Positions 1 to 9,305 of a stretch of 64,000 bases of DNA are shown here, piece after piece. This DNA is from VRUE01 sp963764365 (lineage in GTDB: Bacteria > Actinomycetota > Thermoleophilia > Solirubrobacterales > 70-9), in contig CAVXSI010000019.1 in the NCBI GenBank assembly GCA_963764365.1, positions 5,604 through 69,603 of the forward strand, read 5' to 3'. The notes below the pieces were generated by a model. The model saw only the letters and a program-made list of their open reading frames with translations. It was not told the origin of the DNA and did not search any database. Within the stretch, counting starts at the first letter, position 1. Every line of letters begins with the position of its first letter. Both the position numbers and the translations under genes were made by a program.

Positions 1-1
1 C

Positions 2-616
2 CCGGCGTTCTGCTCGGGCGACGACGTGCGCGAGGTGATGGGGGGCGGCGAGCCGTCCGCCGGGCCGGTCACCGGCCGCATCCCGCGACTCACCCCGGCC
101 TGCGACGCGCTCCTGCACACCGACGTGCCGGTGATCGCCGCGGTCAACGGGCCGGCGGTCGGCTGGGGGATGGAGCTGGCGCTGATGGCCGACCTGCGGC
201 TCGCCTCCGAGCGGGCGCGCCTCGGCGAGCTCTTCGTCCTTCGCGGCCTCGTCTCCGACGTCGCCGGCCTCGGCCGGCTGGCGCAGCTGGTCGGCCGCGA
301 AAAGGCGACCGAGCTGCTGATCGGCGGCGAGCTGATCGACGCCGAGGAGGCGCTGCGGATCGGTCTCGTGGGGCGCGTCGTCCCCCACGACCAGCTGCTC
401 GAGGAGTCGCTGCAGATGGCGCGCAGGATCGCCGCCCAGCCGCCGCTGGCGACGCGCGCGATCAAGGCCGGCCTGCGGCGCGCGCTCGACCCGGACTGGC
501 CCTCGCTCGGACGCTGGGTGACCGCGACGATGGAGGAGCTGTTCGCGACCGAGGATCACCGCGAGGGCGTGCGGGCGTTTCTCGAGAAGCGCCCGCCACG
601 GTTCCAGGGACGTTGA
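2..616 (+). CDS. Enoyl-CoA hydratase/isomerase family protein (5' end outside window)
   Basis: The frame is already open at base 2, reading PAFCSGDDV, the oxyanion-hole segment of the crotonase fold, so roughly the first 60 residues lie outside the window. The second conserved block GMELALMADLRLA follows and keeps the Glu equivalent to Glu144 of rat enoyl-CoA hydratase. The Glu164 position is Phe (LGELFVLRG), which points to an isomerase-like or specialised crotonase rather than a classical hydratase. The C-terminus FLEKRPPRFQGR is typical of the family. The TGA stop overlaps the TTG that may start the next gene. Family certain; substrate unknown. Confidence 0.9.
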   Translation, partial: PAFCSGDDVREVMGGGEPSAGPVTGRIPRLTPACDALLHTDVPVIAAVNGPAVGWGMELALMADLRLASERARLGELFVLRGLVSDVAGLGRLAQLVGREKATELLIGGELIDAEEALRIGLVGRVVPHDQLLEESLQMARRIAAQPPLATRAIKAGLRRALDPDWPSLGRWVTATMEELFATEDHREGVRAFLEKRPPRFQGR

Positions 617-953
617 CCGCCGCGCTCGCCTTCGCCGAGCAGCGGGTCGGCCGCACCGCGGCAAGCGAGCCGCGCGCTGTCGCCGAGCCGGGCCTGACCG
701 CACCCTCGACGGCGGCCGCGGTCCTCCGCCTGGCGGAGAGCCTCGGGCTGCTCGGCTCCGGCGGGGAGGGGATCGCCGGCTTCGCCTGGAGCTTCGCGGA
801 GCTGCCGCGCGCGGGCGAGCGGGTCGTGCTGGAGGGGACGACGACTCGCTGCCGGGCGCTGGCAGCACGAGCGCCGTGGCCTGGTGCGGACTCACCTGGC
901 CCTGCGCGCCCGCGGCGGGCGGGCGCTCGGCGAAGGCAGCGTCGAGGCGAACC
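613..953 (+). CDS. Hotdog-fold (MaoC/thioesterase-like) protein, frame-disrupted
   Basis: A TTG start overlapping the previous stop opens a frame with TAPSTAAAVLRLAESLG and GERVVLEGTTTRC. The sequence then continues sensibly one frame later as RGLVRTHLALRARGGRALGE. A GlyLeuVal followed by a strand and a G-x-x-x-x-E turn is the C-terminal strand pattern of hotdog proteins that act on acyl-CoA. The break lies near 860. No stop is found in a sensible frame before the next gene starts at 954, so the C-terminus is unclear. Position between a crotonase and a sterol-carrier-like gene fits an acyl-CoA hydratase accessory role. Could be a genuine remnant; weak call. Confidence 0.4.
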
Positions 954-1379
954 ATGCCGCTCGCCGATCCCGGCGCCGGCCCGCTGGCCGAGCACCTGCG
1001 CACCGACGTCGGCTCGCGGCCGTGGGCGGAGCTGCTCGCCGAGCGGCTCGCCGAGCGCGCCGAGTTCGCCGCCGCCACCCGCACCTTCGACGGCTCGGTC
1101 GAGCTCGCCTGCGGCGCCGACTCGGTGCAGCTGCGGATCTTCCGGGGCAGCGTGCTGGGGGTCGGCCGCTCGATGCCGCTCGGCCCGACCTTCTCGCTCG
1201 CCGGCGAGGAGATCGCCTGGACGCGGCTGCTGCTGGCGCCGCGCAACGACTTCATCGCCCGCGCGATGCGCGGCGAGTTCGTCGCCCGCGGCGACCAGTA
1301 CCAGTACGTGCGCATGACCAAGGCGGTGCAGGCGATCTGCGACTGCGCGCGCGAGCTCGCCGCGGGGCGGGAGCGGTGA
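954..1379 (+). CDS. SCP2-like sterol/lipid-carrier domain protein (putative)
   Basis: Small 141-residue protein starting at ATG 954. It contains alternating strands (FDGSVELACGADSVQLRIF, then PTFSLAGEEIAWTRLL) and a C-terminal DFIARAMRGEFVARGDQ helix. This matches the general layout of SCP2-type lipid-binding domains, which bind fatty acyl or sterol molecules in a hydrophobic tunnel. No catalytic motif is visible. The stop overlaps the GTG start of the hydrolase downstream (GTGA), implying translational coupling. Identification rests on pattern and context only; it could be another small alpha/beta domain. Confidence 0.45.
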   Translation: MPLADPGAGPLAEHLRTDVGSRPWAELLAERLAERAEFAAATRTFDGSVELACGADSVQLRIFRGSVLGVGRSMPLGPTFSLAGEEIAWTRLLLAPRNDFIARAMRGEFVARGDQYQYVRMTKAVQAICDCARELAAGRER

Positions 1380-2203
1380 TCGGCGCCCGCCATCTCGCGA
1401 TCGACGGCCGCGTCGGCTTCGCCGAGGTCGCCGGCGAGGGCGAGGCGGTGCTCTGCCTGCACACCGCCGGGCAGAGCGGCGTGCAGTGGCGCGAGACGCT
1501 GCAGCAGCTTCCCGCCGCCGGCTACCGGGTGATCGTCCCCGACCTGCCGGGCCACGGCCGCTCCGACGCGGCGGCGGCCGGGCCGATCGACGACCTCTCG
1601 CTCTACGCCGAGTGGTGCCGGCGGCTGCTGGCGGCTCTCGGGGTCGACCGCGCCTACCTGGTCGGCTGCTCGATCGGCGGGCGCATCGCCCTCGACCTGG
1701 CGGCACGGGCGCCGGAGCTGGCGCTCGGCGTCGTCGCGATGGAGGCGAACGCCGCCGCCGGCGTGCTCTCGCCGGCCGGGCTCGAGCGCGAGCTCGAGGA
1801 CGCGAGCTCGCCGAGCCGCGGCGACCGCACCTTCTACGGGACGCTGGCCTCGCTGGGCAGCGCCCTCGCCCCGGCCAGGGCCGCCGAGCTGGCGGCGCGG
1901 CACCGGCGCGAGGACCCGGTCGTCTCGACCGCCGACCTGATCGGTTGGGCGCGGCACCGGCTCGACGGGGCGCTGGGGCGGATCGCCGCCCCGGTTCACC
2001 TGGTCGCCGGCGAGGACGACTTCTGGCTGGACCGCGAGGTCCTCGAATCGATGCGAGGGCAGATCACCAACTGCACCGCCGAGGTCCTTCCCGGCGTCGG
2101 CCACTACCCGATGGAGGAGCTGCCGGACTTTCCCGGCACCCTCGCCGGGTGGCTGGCGCGGCTGGGCGCAGGCGGTGCCGAGGAAAGGAAGCGAGATGGA
2201 TGA
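1376..2203 (+). CDS. Alpha/beta hydrolase
   Basis: 275 residues from GTG 1376. The catalytic set of the alpha/beta-hydrolase fold is visible: the oxyanion strand LCLHTAGQSG near residue 30, the nucleophile elbow GCSIGG with Ser99, the acid in GEDDFWL, and the general-base His in GVGHYPMEE near the C-terminus. Related enzymes hydrolyse esters, thioesters or C-C bonds of ring-cleavage products; the substrate cannot be deduced. It sits in a tightly overlapping run with the SCP2-like gene upstream and the SnoaL-like gene downstream, whose ATG lies inside its last codons. Intact, of normal length. Confidence 0.85.
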   Translation: MIGARHLAIDGRVGFAEVAGEGEAVLCLHTAGQSGVQWRETLQQLPAAGYRVIVPDLPGHGRSDAAAAGPIDDLSLYAEWCRRLLAALGVDRAYLVGCSIGGRIALDLAARAPELALGVVAMEANAAAGVLSPAGLERELEDASSPSRGDRTFYGTLASLGSALAPARAAELAARHRREDPVVSTADLIGWARHRLDGALGRIAAPVHLVAGEDDFWLDREVLESMRGQITNCTAEVLPGVGHYPMEELPDFPGTLAGWLARLGAGGAEERKRDG

Positions 2204-2567
2204 GATCGAGGCGATCAAGGCGCTCTCGGCGCGCTACAACCTGGCGTTCGACTACGGCGACGTCGACGCCTACCTCGAGTGCTGGACCAACGACGGCTTC
2301 TTCGAGCGCTCCAACGCCGGGCGCTCCTACCGCGGGCACGGGCAGCTGCGCGAGCTGATCACCACCTTCCCGGTCGACGGCCGCCACATCACGACCAACT
2401 TCCTGATCGAGGTCGACGGCGCCACCGCGCACCAGAGCGCCTACCTCACCTACCTCGACAAGGACAACGGCTTCGCGGTCGCGATCTTCGGCGTCTACGA
2501 CGACGACCTCGTCCACGAGGACGGGGTCTGGAAGTACTCCTCGCGCAAGCTCGAGGTGGACCTCTGA
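2196..2567 (+). CDS. SnoaL-like / nuclear transport factor 2 fold protein
   Basis: 123-residue protein with ATG 2196 preceded by AGGAAAGGAAG. It opens with EAIKALSARYNLAFDYGDVD, the typical first helix of SnoaL-like NTF2-fold domains, followed by CWTNDGFFE and GHGQLRELI. Such proteins act as small cyclases, dehydratases or steroid-isomerase-like enzymes, or bind lipids. They are often found beside steroid and polyketide genes. Intact; start overlaps the end of the hydrolase by 8 bases. Function beyond fold is not visible. Confidence 0.7.
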   Translation: MDEIEAIKALSARYNLAFDYGDVDAYLECWTNDGFFERSNAGRSYRGHGQLRELITTFPVDGRHITTNFLIEVDGATAHQSAYLTYLDKDNGFAVAIFGVYDDDLVHEDGVWKYSSRKLEVDL

Positions 2568-2569
2568 CG

Positions 2570-4167
2570 ATGCTGGCCGCGATGCTCGAGGGCGCCGCCG
2601 CGACACCGCGGCACCGATGTGGCGCTGCTGGAGCCCGACGGCTCGGCCCTGCGCCGGCTCAGCTTCGACCAGCTCGGCGCCGCCAGCGCCGAGCTCGCCG
2701 CCGAGCTGCGCGGGCGCGGGCTGGCGGCCGGCGACGCGGTCGCGGTCTGGCTGCCGAACTGGTCGGAGGCGGTCGTCTGGCAGTTCGCGCTCGCCCAGTG
2801 CGGCGCCGCCTTCGTCGGCGTCAACACGCGCTACGGGGTCGACGAGCTGGCCAACGTGCTGCGTCGGGCCCGCCCGGCCGGCGTCGCCGTGCCGGCCAGC
2901 TTCCTCGGGCTCGAGTTCGCCGAGCGGCTGCACGCGGCCTGGGAGGCGGCCGGCGAGGGACGGCCGCCCTGGGTGGCGACCGTCCGCGGTGCCGAGCCCG
3001 CGCTCGACCTCGGCGCCGGCGCCTGGCGGAGCCCCCGAGCCGGGCGAGGCCGCTCCGACCGCCGCTCCGGCCCCGCTCGCGGCCGAGCGGCTCGCCTCGT
3101 GCTTCACCACCTCGGGCTCCTCCGGGTATCCGAAGCTCGCCGGCCACGACCAGGCCGCCGTCGTGCGCCACTCGGCGAACGTCGCCGCTGCGCTGGAGAT
3201 GCGGCGCGGCGACGTCTTCCTCGGCGTGCTGCCGTTCACCGGCGTCTTCGGCTTCTCGCCGGCGATGGCGATGCTCGCGGCGGGCGGCGCCTGCCTGCTG
3301 GAGCCGGTCTTCGACGTGTCCCGCGTGATCGCCGACATGCAGGAGGCGGGCGTCAGCCACGTCGTCGGCGGCGACGACATGCTGGCCCGGCTGATGGACG
3401 CCTGGGACCCCGGGACGATGCGCGCCACCGTACGGCGCGGCGGCATCGCCGACTTCGGCGGGCGCTCGCGCGAGTTCGTCGCCTGGGCTGCGCGCGAGTG
3501 GGGGGCGAACCTGGTCGGCGTCTACGGCTCCTCGGAGATCTTCGCGCTGACCGCCCTCTGGCCCGACTCCGCCGCGCCCGAGGACCGGGTACGCGGTGGC
3601 GGGCGCACCGTCTCGCCGGCGATCGGGGTCCGCGTGCGCGACCCCCGCGAGGGAGGGCCGCTGCCCCGCGGCGAGGTCGGCGAGCTCCAGTTCCGCGGCT
3701 ACAACGTCCTCGATCGCTACCTCGGCACCCCCGAGCTGCTGGCGGAGACGACGACCGCGGACGGCTGGTTTCGCAGCGGCGACCTCGGGCGGCTGACCGG
3801 CGAGCGCGAGTTCGAGTACGTGTGCCGCGACAGCGACGCGCTGCGGCTGCGCGGGTTCCTGGTCGAGCCGGCGGAGATCGAGCGCTTCCTCGCCGACCAC
3901 CCGGCGGTGGCGACCGCCAAGGTCGTCGGCGCCGTCGAGCGGCGGCAGCGACGTCGCGGTCGCCTTCGTCACACTGGAACCCGGGTCGCGGGTCGACGAG
4001 GCGGAGCTGATCGAGCATTGCCGCAGCTCGTCTGGCGCCGTTCAAGGTCCCCGCCCGCCTGCAGGTTCTGGCCGGCTTCCCGGTGACGACCGGCACCAAC
4101 GGAACCAAGATCAGGACCGATCGAGCTGCGGTCCCGCGCCGCGGCGCTGCTGAGGGAGGAGCGATGA
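2570..4167 (+). CDS. AMP-dependent acyl-CoA synthetase, several frame breaks
   Basis: Adenylate-forming ligase that would activate a carboxylic acid to its CoA thioester. Read across successive frames it shows the N-terminal domain (SFDQLGAASAELAAELR), the P-loop ASCFTTSGSSGYPK, the YGSSE motif, the GWFRSGDLG hinge region, and a C-terminal end with LAPFKVP and GTNGTKI, where the last Lys would be the adenylation lysine. Breaks, all +1, lie near 2615, 3030, 3943, 4030 and 4122. The final frame ends at TGA 4165-4167, overlapping the ATG of the thiolase (ATGA). The continuous motif order argues for sequence error rather than decay. Confidence 0.75.
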
Positions 4168-5376
4168 GAGAGGCAGTGATCTGCGAGCCGCTGCGCACCC
4201 CGGTGGGGCGCTACGGCGGCGCCTTTCGCGAGGTTCCCGCCGCGGACCTGGCGGCGACCGTCCTGCGGGCGCTGGTCGAGCGCACCGGGATCGACCCCGC
4301 GCAGGTCGACGACGTCCTGCTCGGGCAGTGCTACCCGAGCGGCGAGGCGCCGGCGATCGGCCGCGTCGCCGCGCTCGACGCCGGCTTTCCGGTCGAGGTC
4401 GGCGGGCTGCAGCTCGACCGCCGCTGCGGCTCCGGCCTGCAGGCGATCGTGTACGGGGCGATGCAGGTGCAGACCGGCGCCAGCGACCTCGTCGTCGCCG
4501 GCGGCGTCGAGAGCATGAGCCAGGCGGAGCTCTACTCAGCCGCAGGCGCGCTGGGGCACGCGGGGCGAGGGCCTGATGCTGCACGACCGGCTCGCCCGGG
4601 CCCGGGTCACCGCCGGCGGCCGCAACTGGCCGGTCCCCGGCGGGATGCTGGAGACGGCGGAGAACGTGCGCGCCGAGCACGGCATCGAGCGCGAGGCGCA
4701 GGACCGCCTGGCGCTGCGCTCGCACCGTCGCGCCGTCGCCGCGACCGAGGACGGGCGCTTCGCCGAGGAGATCGTGCCGGTCGCGGTGCCCTCGCGGCGG
4801 GGCGAGCCGACCGTGGTCGACCGCGACGAGCACCCGCGCGCCGACAGCTCGCTGGAGTCGCTGGCCGCGCTGCGGCCGATCCTGGCCGGCTCGGACCCCG
4901 AGGCGACGGTCACGGCCGGCAACGCCAGCGGCCAGAACGACGCCGCGGCCGCCTGCCTGATCACCTCGCCCGAGCTGGCGGAGCGGCTGGGGCTGGAGCC
5001 ACTGGGGCGCCTCGTATCCTGGGCCGTGGCGGGCGTCGAGCCCCGCCTGATGGGGATCGGGCCGATCCCGGCCACCGCGCGGGCGCTGGACCGGGCCGGC
5101 CTGACGCTCGGCGAGCTCGACCTGATCGAGCTGAACGAGGCGTTCGCCTCCCAGGTCCTGGCCTGCACCCGCGCGTGGGGCTTCGCCGACGACGAGCACG
5201 AGCGGATCAACGTCAACGGCTCCGGGATCTCGATCGGGCACCCGGTCGGGGCGACGGGCGCCCGCATCCTCGCGACCCTGCTGCGCGAGATGCGTCGCCG
5301 CGGCGCGCGCTGGGGTCTGGAGACGATGTGCATCGGCGGCGGCCAGGGGATGGCCGCGGTCTTCGCCGCCGTCTAG
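4164..5376 (+). CDS. Thiolase (acetyl-CoA C-acyltransferase family), one frame break
   Basis: Catalyses CoA-dependent cleavage of 3-oxoacyl-CoA, the last step of beta-oxidation. The nucleophilic cysteine is Cys88 in DRRCGSGLQA. The C-terminal catalytic blocks are LNEAFASQVL, GISIGHPVGATG (His) and CIGGGQG (second Cys). A +1 break lies near 4555, where SAAGALGHAGRG should continue as a WGTRGEGLMLHDRL-type segment. The TAG stop at 5374-5376 shares the tetranucleotide CTAG with the stop codon of the oppositely oriented dehalogenase. It is coupled to the synthetase upstream. Confidence 0.88.
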
Positions 5377-6254
5377 ATCCGGTCGAGCCAGGCGGCGATC
5401 GCGGCGCCGATCTCGGCGCCCGAGTCCTCCTGGATGAAGTGCAGCCCGGGGACCGTGACCTGCGTCTGGTTCGGCCAGCCGCGGCAGAACTCGCGCTGGG
5501 ATCCGATCAGGATCGTGCCGGGGTCGGCGTCGACGAACAGCTTCGGCACCTCCGCGGCGCCGGCGAGCCAGCTCGAGTAGGCGTCGACGACCTCGGCCAC
5601 CGCCGCCGGCTCGCCCTCGATCGGGATCTCGCGCGGCCAGACGAGGGTCGGCAGCCGGTCCTCGCCGGGGCTGGCGAAGGGCCGGCGGTATTCCTCCATC
5701 TCCTCCTCGGAGAGCTGGCGCTGGATCGAGGCGGGGAGGATCCGCTCGACGAACATGTTGCGGTCGAGGATCAGCTCCTCGCCCGCCGGCGAGCGCATCG
5801 CCTGGAAGATTCCCCGCGCCGCCTCGGGCCACTCGTCCCAGCTCGCGATCGGCCGCACGATCGCCTCCATGTAGGCGATGCCGCGCACCCGGCCGGGGTT
5901 GCGCCGGGCCCAGTCGAAGCCGAGGGCGCTGCCCCAGTCGTGCACGACCAGCGTCACCCCGTCGCCGAGGTCGAGGGCGTCGAGCAGCGCGTCGAGGTAG
6001 CGGCGGTGGCAGGCGAAGGTGTAGCGGTCCTCCTCGCCGGCGTCGAGCTTCTCGGAGTCGCCCATCCCGATCAGGTCGGGTGCGATCAGGCGGCCGCGGC
6101 CCTCGAGCTCGGCCATCACCGAGCGCCAGAGGAACGAGGAGGTCGGGTTGCCGTGGAGGAAGACGATCGGCGCGCCCTCGCCGCGCTCGACGTAGGCCAT
6201 CTCCCTGCCCAGCACCTCGATCTTGGATTTCGACAACTGCCAGTCGCTCGGCAT
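5373..6254 (-). CDS. dhaA: Haloalkane dehalogenase, DhaA-like (HLD-II type)
   Basis: 293-residue alpha/beta hydrolase closely resembling Rhodococcus DhaA, which hydrolyses carbon-halogen bonds to alcohol plus halide. All key residues fall at the DhaA positions: nucleophile Asp106 and halide-binding Trp107 in HDWGSALGF, the acid Glu130 in YMEAIV, and base His272 in PGLHFIQED. The oxyanion/halide Asn is in HGNPTSSFLWR. APDLIGMGDSEK and WDEWPE are also shared with that family. The ATG at 6254 gives the DhaA length. It is a single gene on the minus strand between plus-strand beta-oxidation genes, with its own divergent start toward 6325. Related luciferases (RLuc) share the fold but are unlikely here. 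Dehalogenase activity is inferred from residues, not shown. Confidence 0.85.
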   Translation of the reverse strand: MPSDWQLSKSKIEVLGREMAYVERGEGAPIVFLHGNPTSSFLWRSVMAELEGRGRLIAPDLIGMGDSEKLDAGEEDRYTFACHRRYLDALLDALDLGDGVTLVVHDWGSALGFDWARRNPGRVRGIAYMEAIVRPIASWDEWPEAARGIFQAMRSPAGEELILDRNMFVERILPASIQRQLSEEEMEEYRRPFASPGEDRLPTLVWPREIPIEGEPAAVAEVVDAYSSWLAGAAEVPKLFVDADPGTILIGSQREFCRGWPNQTQVTVPGLHFIQEDSGAEIGAAIAAWLDRI

Positions 6255-6324
6255 CGCCTTCGATCCTGGCGCATCGGCGACACTCGGGGCAAGTCCGCGG
6301 CGCGAACAGAACGGAGAGATCCAC

Positions 6325-7083
6325 ATGGCGATCACAGTCGACCGCGACGGGGCGGTCTGCCTCGTCACCCTCGACCGGCCCGAGAGGATGAATGCCTTCA
6401 CGGCGGCGATGCTCGGCGAGCTCATCGACCTGCTCGGGGAGCTCGGCCGCGACGACGGCGTCGACGCCGTCGTCCTCACCGGCCGCGGCCGCGCCTTCTC
6501 CTCGGGCGCCGACGTCGAGGGCCTGCGCGAGGCGTTCCACGGCGAGGGATCGACTCAGAGCGAGGGCCTCGCCGGGTTCGACCCGTCGCTCTGGCTGGTC
6601 GACTGCCCGAAGCCGGTGGTGGCGGCGGTCAACGGCGTCGCGGTCGGCATGGGCGCCGAGATCGCGACCCAGGCCGACGTCCGCATCGGCTCCCCCGCGG
6701 CCCGCTTCGCCTGGAACTTCAGCCGCCTCGGGCTGGTCCCGGACACCGGCGCCGCCAGCTGGCTGCTGCCCCACATCGTCGGGCTGCCGAAGGCGCTCCA
6801 GCTGCTCTACTCGGGCGAGTTCCTCGAGGCCGAGGCGGCGCTCGAGTGCGGCTTCCTCTCCGCCGTGGCGGAGCCGGGGGAGCTGGTCGAGCGGGCGATC
6901 GCCGAGGCCCGCCGGCTCGGCGCCGGGTACGGCGCCGCCACCGCCCGCGTCAAGCGCCTCGTCTACGGCGGGCTCGGGCGCGAACAGGCGGAGAACCTCG
7001 CCGCGACCAGGGCGGCGGTGCGCGAGTGCTTCGCCAGCGACGATTTCCGGGAGGCCGTCGCCGCCTTCCTCGACCGCTCCTAG
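6325..7083 (+). CDS. Enoyl-CoA hydratase/isomerase, PaaG-like type
   Basis: 252 residues, ATG 6325 with GGAGAG upstream. The oxyanion motif FSSGADV and the second block GMGAEIATQADV mark a crotonase. The Glu144-equivalent is present, but the Glu164 position is Phe, within FAWNFSRLGLVPDTG. The F-S-x-L-G-L-x-P-D pattern is that of PaaG-type isomerases, where the Asp is the important residue. It may therefore move a double bond or open an epoxide-type ring rather than hydrate. Intact. Divergent from the dehalogenase and followed by a 107-base gap holding a shared operator-like repeat. Confidence 0.87.
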   Translation: MAITVDRDGAVCLVTLDRPERMNAFTAAMLGELIDLLGELGRDDGVDAVVLTGRGRAFSSGADVEGLREAFHGEGSTQSEGLAGFDPSLWLVDCPKPVVAAVNGVAVGMGAEIATQADVRIGSPAARFAWNFSRLGLVPDTGAASWLLPHIVGLPKALQLLYSGEFLEAEAALECGFLSAVAEPGELVERAIAEARRLGAGYGAATARVKRLVYGGLGREQAENLAATRAAVRECFASDDFREAVAAFLDRS

Positions 7084-7094
7084 GAGTAGCGGCG

Positions 7095-7110
7095 CTGGAG
7101 AGATCGACAG
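7095..7110. promoter_or_regulatory. Operator-like inverted repeat, upstream of zinc ADH (site 1)
   Basis: CTGGAGAGATCGACAG, a perfect match to the recurring pattern YTGKNG-N4-CNMCAR. The arms extend to GGCGCT/AGCGCC (7091-7114). A weak -10-like GAGATT starts about 50 bases from its centre, upstream of the ATG at 7191. Proposed activator site; see findings. Confidence 0.5.
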
Positions 7111-7190
7111 CGCCGGGACCCCGGTATCCGCGAGCCGGGCGCCGCCGGGAGGGAGATTGGGGGGGTCAACCTCAGATCCGGAGGAGCCGA

Positions 7191-8213
7191 ATGCGAGCCG
7201 CCGTCTTGACCGAGTCGGAGCTGTCGATCCGCGAGTGGGAGGAGCCGGAGCCCGGCCCGGGCGAAGCGCTGGTGGCGCTGACCAAGGTCGGGATCTGCGG
7301 CTCCGACGTCCACTTCGCAATCGACGGCACCGCGCAAACCCGTTTCCTCCCGATCATCCTCGGCCACGAGCCGGCCGGCCGCGTCGAGGCTCTCGGACCC
7401 GGCACCGATGGGCCGGCTCCCGGCACCCGGGTGGCGATCGTGCCGCTCGTCTCCTGCATGGAATGCGACGCCTGCCTCAGCGGCCGGACCGTGATCTGCA
7501 AGCGCAACGAGTGCCTCGGCGCCGAGCGGCACGGGGCCTGGGCCGACCTGATCTCGGTCCCGGTCCGCAACCTGGTCGAGCTGCCCGACGAGCTCAGCGA
7601 CGAGCTCAGCGCCGTCGCCACCGACTCGGTCGCCACCGCCTACCATGCGGTCGCCACCCGGGGCGGGGTGAAGGAGGGCTCGCGGGTCGCCTTCTGGGGG
7701 GTCGGCGGCCTCGGGCTCTCGGCGCTCGGCTGCGCGGTCGCGCTCGGCGCCTCGAAGGTGATCGCGGTGGATCCCCGCCCCGAGGCCCGCGAGTGGGCCC
7801 TGGAGACCGGTGCGACCGAAGCGCTGGATCCGGAGGAGGGCGCGCTGCGGAAGATCGCCGCCGACGGCGGCGTCGACGTCGCGCTGGAGTTCGTCGGCCG
7901 AACCGAGACCTGCGAAGCGGCGGTCCGCTCGCTCGACGACGGCGGCCGCGCGGTGGTCGTCGGGCTCGGCGACGGCAAGGCCGACGCCGGGCGGCTGATC
8001 ACCTTCGTGCCCCGCGAGCGCGAGCTGCTCGCCTCCTACGGGGCCGAGCCCTGGGAGGTGGCGAAGGTGATCGAGCTGATGGCCGCCGGCGACCTGGTGC
8101 TGCCGAAGGTGGTCGGCGACGTGATCCCGCTCGAGGACGTCAACGAGGGCCTGCGGCGGGTTCACGAGGGCCAGACCGGGGGCTCGCGGATCGTCCTCGA
8201 CGTCGCCGACTGA
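7191..8213 (+). CDS. Zinc-dependent alcohol dehydrogenase (MDR superfamily)
   Basis: 340 residues starting at ATG 7191 behind GGAGGAG. The catalytic-zinc ligands appear as Cys36 in GICGSDVH and His59-Glu60 in LGHEPAG. The structural zinc site has Cys89, Cys92, Cys95 and Cys103 in the segment from SCMECDACL to VICKR. The Rossmann motif GVGGLGLSALG follows. Enzymes of this class oxidise secondary alcohols or polyols with NAD(P). A second zinc dehydrogenase lies immediately downstream, so the two may oxidise successive hydroxyls. Intact; an operator-like repeat lies 81 bases upstream of the start. Confidence 0.9.
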   Translation: MRAAVLTESELSIREWEEPEPGPGEALVALTKVGICGSDVHFAIDGTAQTRFLPIILGHEPAGRVEALGPGTDGPAPGTRVAIVPLVSCMECDACLSGRTVICKRNECLGAERHGAWADLISVPVRNLVELPDELSDELSAVATDSVATAYHAVATRGGVKEGSRVAFWGVGGLGLSALGCAVALGASKVIAVDPRPEAREWALETGATEALDPEEGALRKIAADGGVDVALEFVGRTETCEAAVRSLDDGGRAVVVGLGDGKADAGRLITFVPRERELLASYGAEPWEVAKVIELMAAGDLVLPKVVGDVIPLEDVNEGLRRVHEGQTGGSRIVLDVAD

Positions 8214-8240
8214 GGACGCGTCGGGGCCGGGCAGAGTCGC

Positions 8241-9291
8241 ATGCGCGCCGCCCAGTGGGAAGCGATCGAGAGGCTCGAGGTGGTCGACCTGCCGGCCCCG
8301 GTGGCCGAGCCCGGCCAGGCGGTGGTCGAGGTCGCCCACTGCGGCATCTGCGGCTCGGATCTGCACAGCTACCACGAGGGCTTTGTCGCCGAGCCCGGGT
8401 CAGGTGCTCGGCCACGAGTTCGCCGGGACCGTGGTCGAAGCTCCCGGCGTCGAGGGCCTCGAGCCCGGGCAGCGGGTCGTCGCCCGGCCGCTCGTCCCCT
8501 GCGGCGAATGCGAAGCATGTGCCGCGGGCGAGATCCAACTCTGCGAAGCGGGGATGGGCGACAACATCGGCTACGGTCGCCGCGGTGCCTTCGCCGAGCG
8601 GGTGCTGGTGCCGAAGGCGGCGGTCGGCCGGGTCGTCTTCCCGCTGCCCGACGAGATCGACGATCGCTCGGCGGCGCTGGTCGAGCCGCTGGCGGTCGCC
8701 CTGCACGCCGTCAACCGCTCGCGGGTCGAGCCCGGTCAGGCCGCCGTCGTGCTCGGCGCCGGCCCGATCGGCCTCGGGGTCACCGCCTTCCTGCGCCGGG
8801 TCGGGGTCGGGACGCTGCTGGTCAGCGATCCCTCGCGCGCGGCGGCGCGCGGCGGCGCTCTGGCGCTGGGTGCCGACGCGGCGATCGACCCGCTTGCCGA
8901 AAGCACGGTGGCGGCGGTCGTCCGAGCGCACCGGGATCGGCGCCTACGGCAGCGGCGCCCGCGCCGACCTGGTGATCGATTGCGCCGGGGTTCCGGCCGC
9001 CCTCGGCGACGCCGTCCGCTGCGTGCGCTCCGGCGGTACGGTCGTGCTCTGCGCGATGTACGCGGCGCAAGGCCGAGCTGCGGCCGGACATCCTGACGAT
9101 GAAGGAGGTCGACATGCGCGGCGCGCTCGGCTACAAGCACGAGTTCCCGGAGGTGATCGCGGCGCTGGCGCGGGGCGAGGTCGACGCTTCGGCGGCTGAT
9201 CTCGCACGAGCTGCCGCTGGCCCGAATCGAAGACGCGTTCCGGATCCAGTCCGACCCCGAGGCGTCGCTCAAGGTCCTGGTCACGCCCTGA
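8241..9291 (+). CDS. Zinc-dependent dehydrogenase (threonine/sorbitol dehydrogenase-like), frame breaks
   Basis: MDR-family dehydrogenase read through four +1 breaks near 8397, 8925, 9068 and 9198. It retains the catalytic Cys in HCGICGSDLH, LGHEFAG, the four-cysteine structural zinc loop PCGECEACAAGEIQLC, the nucleotide motif GAGPIGLG and a proper end (SDPEASLKVLVTP). The length and motif order match the family, so the breaks look like sequence errors. It follows the first zinc dehydrogenase by 27 bases and is probably cotranscribed with it. Confidence 0.78.
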
Positions 9292-9305
9292 GCGACGCCA
9301 GGCCG

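Noticed and set aside
4111..7320. Very long open frame on the minus strand opposite thiolase, crotonase and ADH genes
   Set aside because: It is a by-product of high G+C: composition is Arg/Ala/Gly/Pro-rich without motifs, and well-defined genes occupy the other strand or frame. The same holds for 37492-40677 and 12494-15556.
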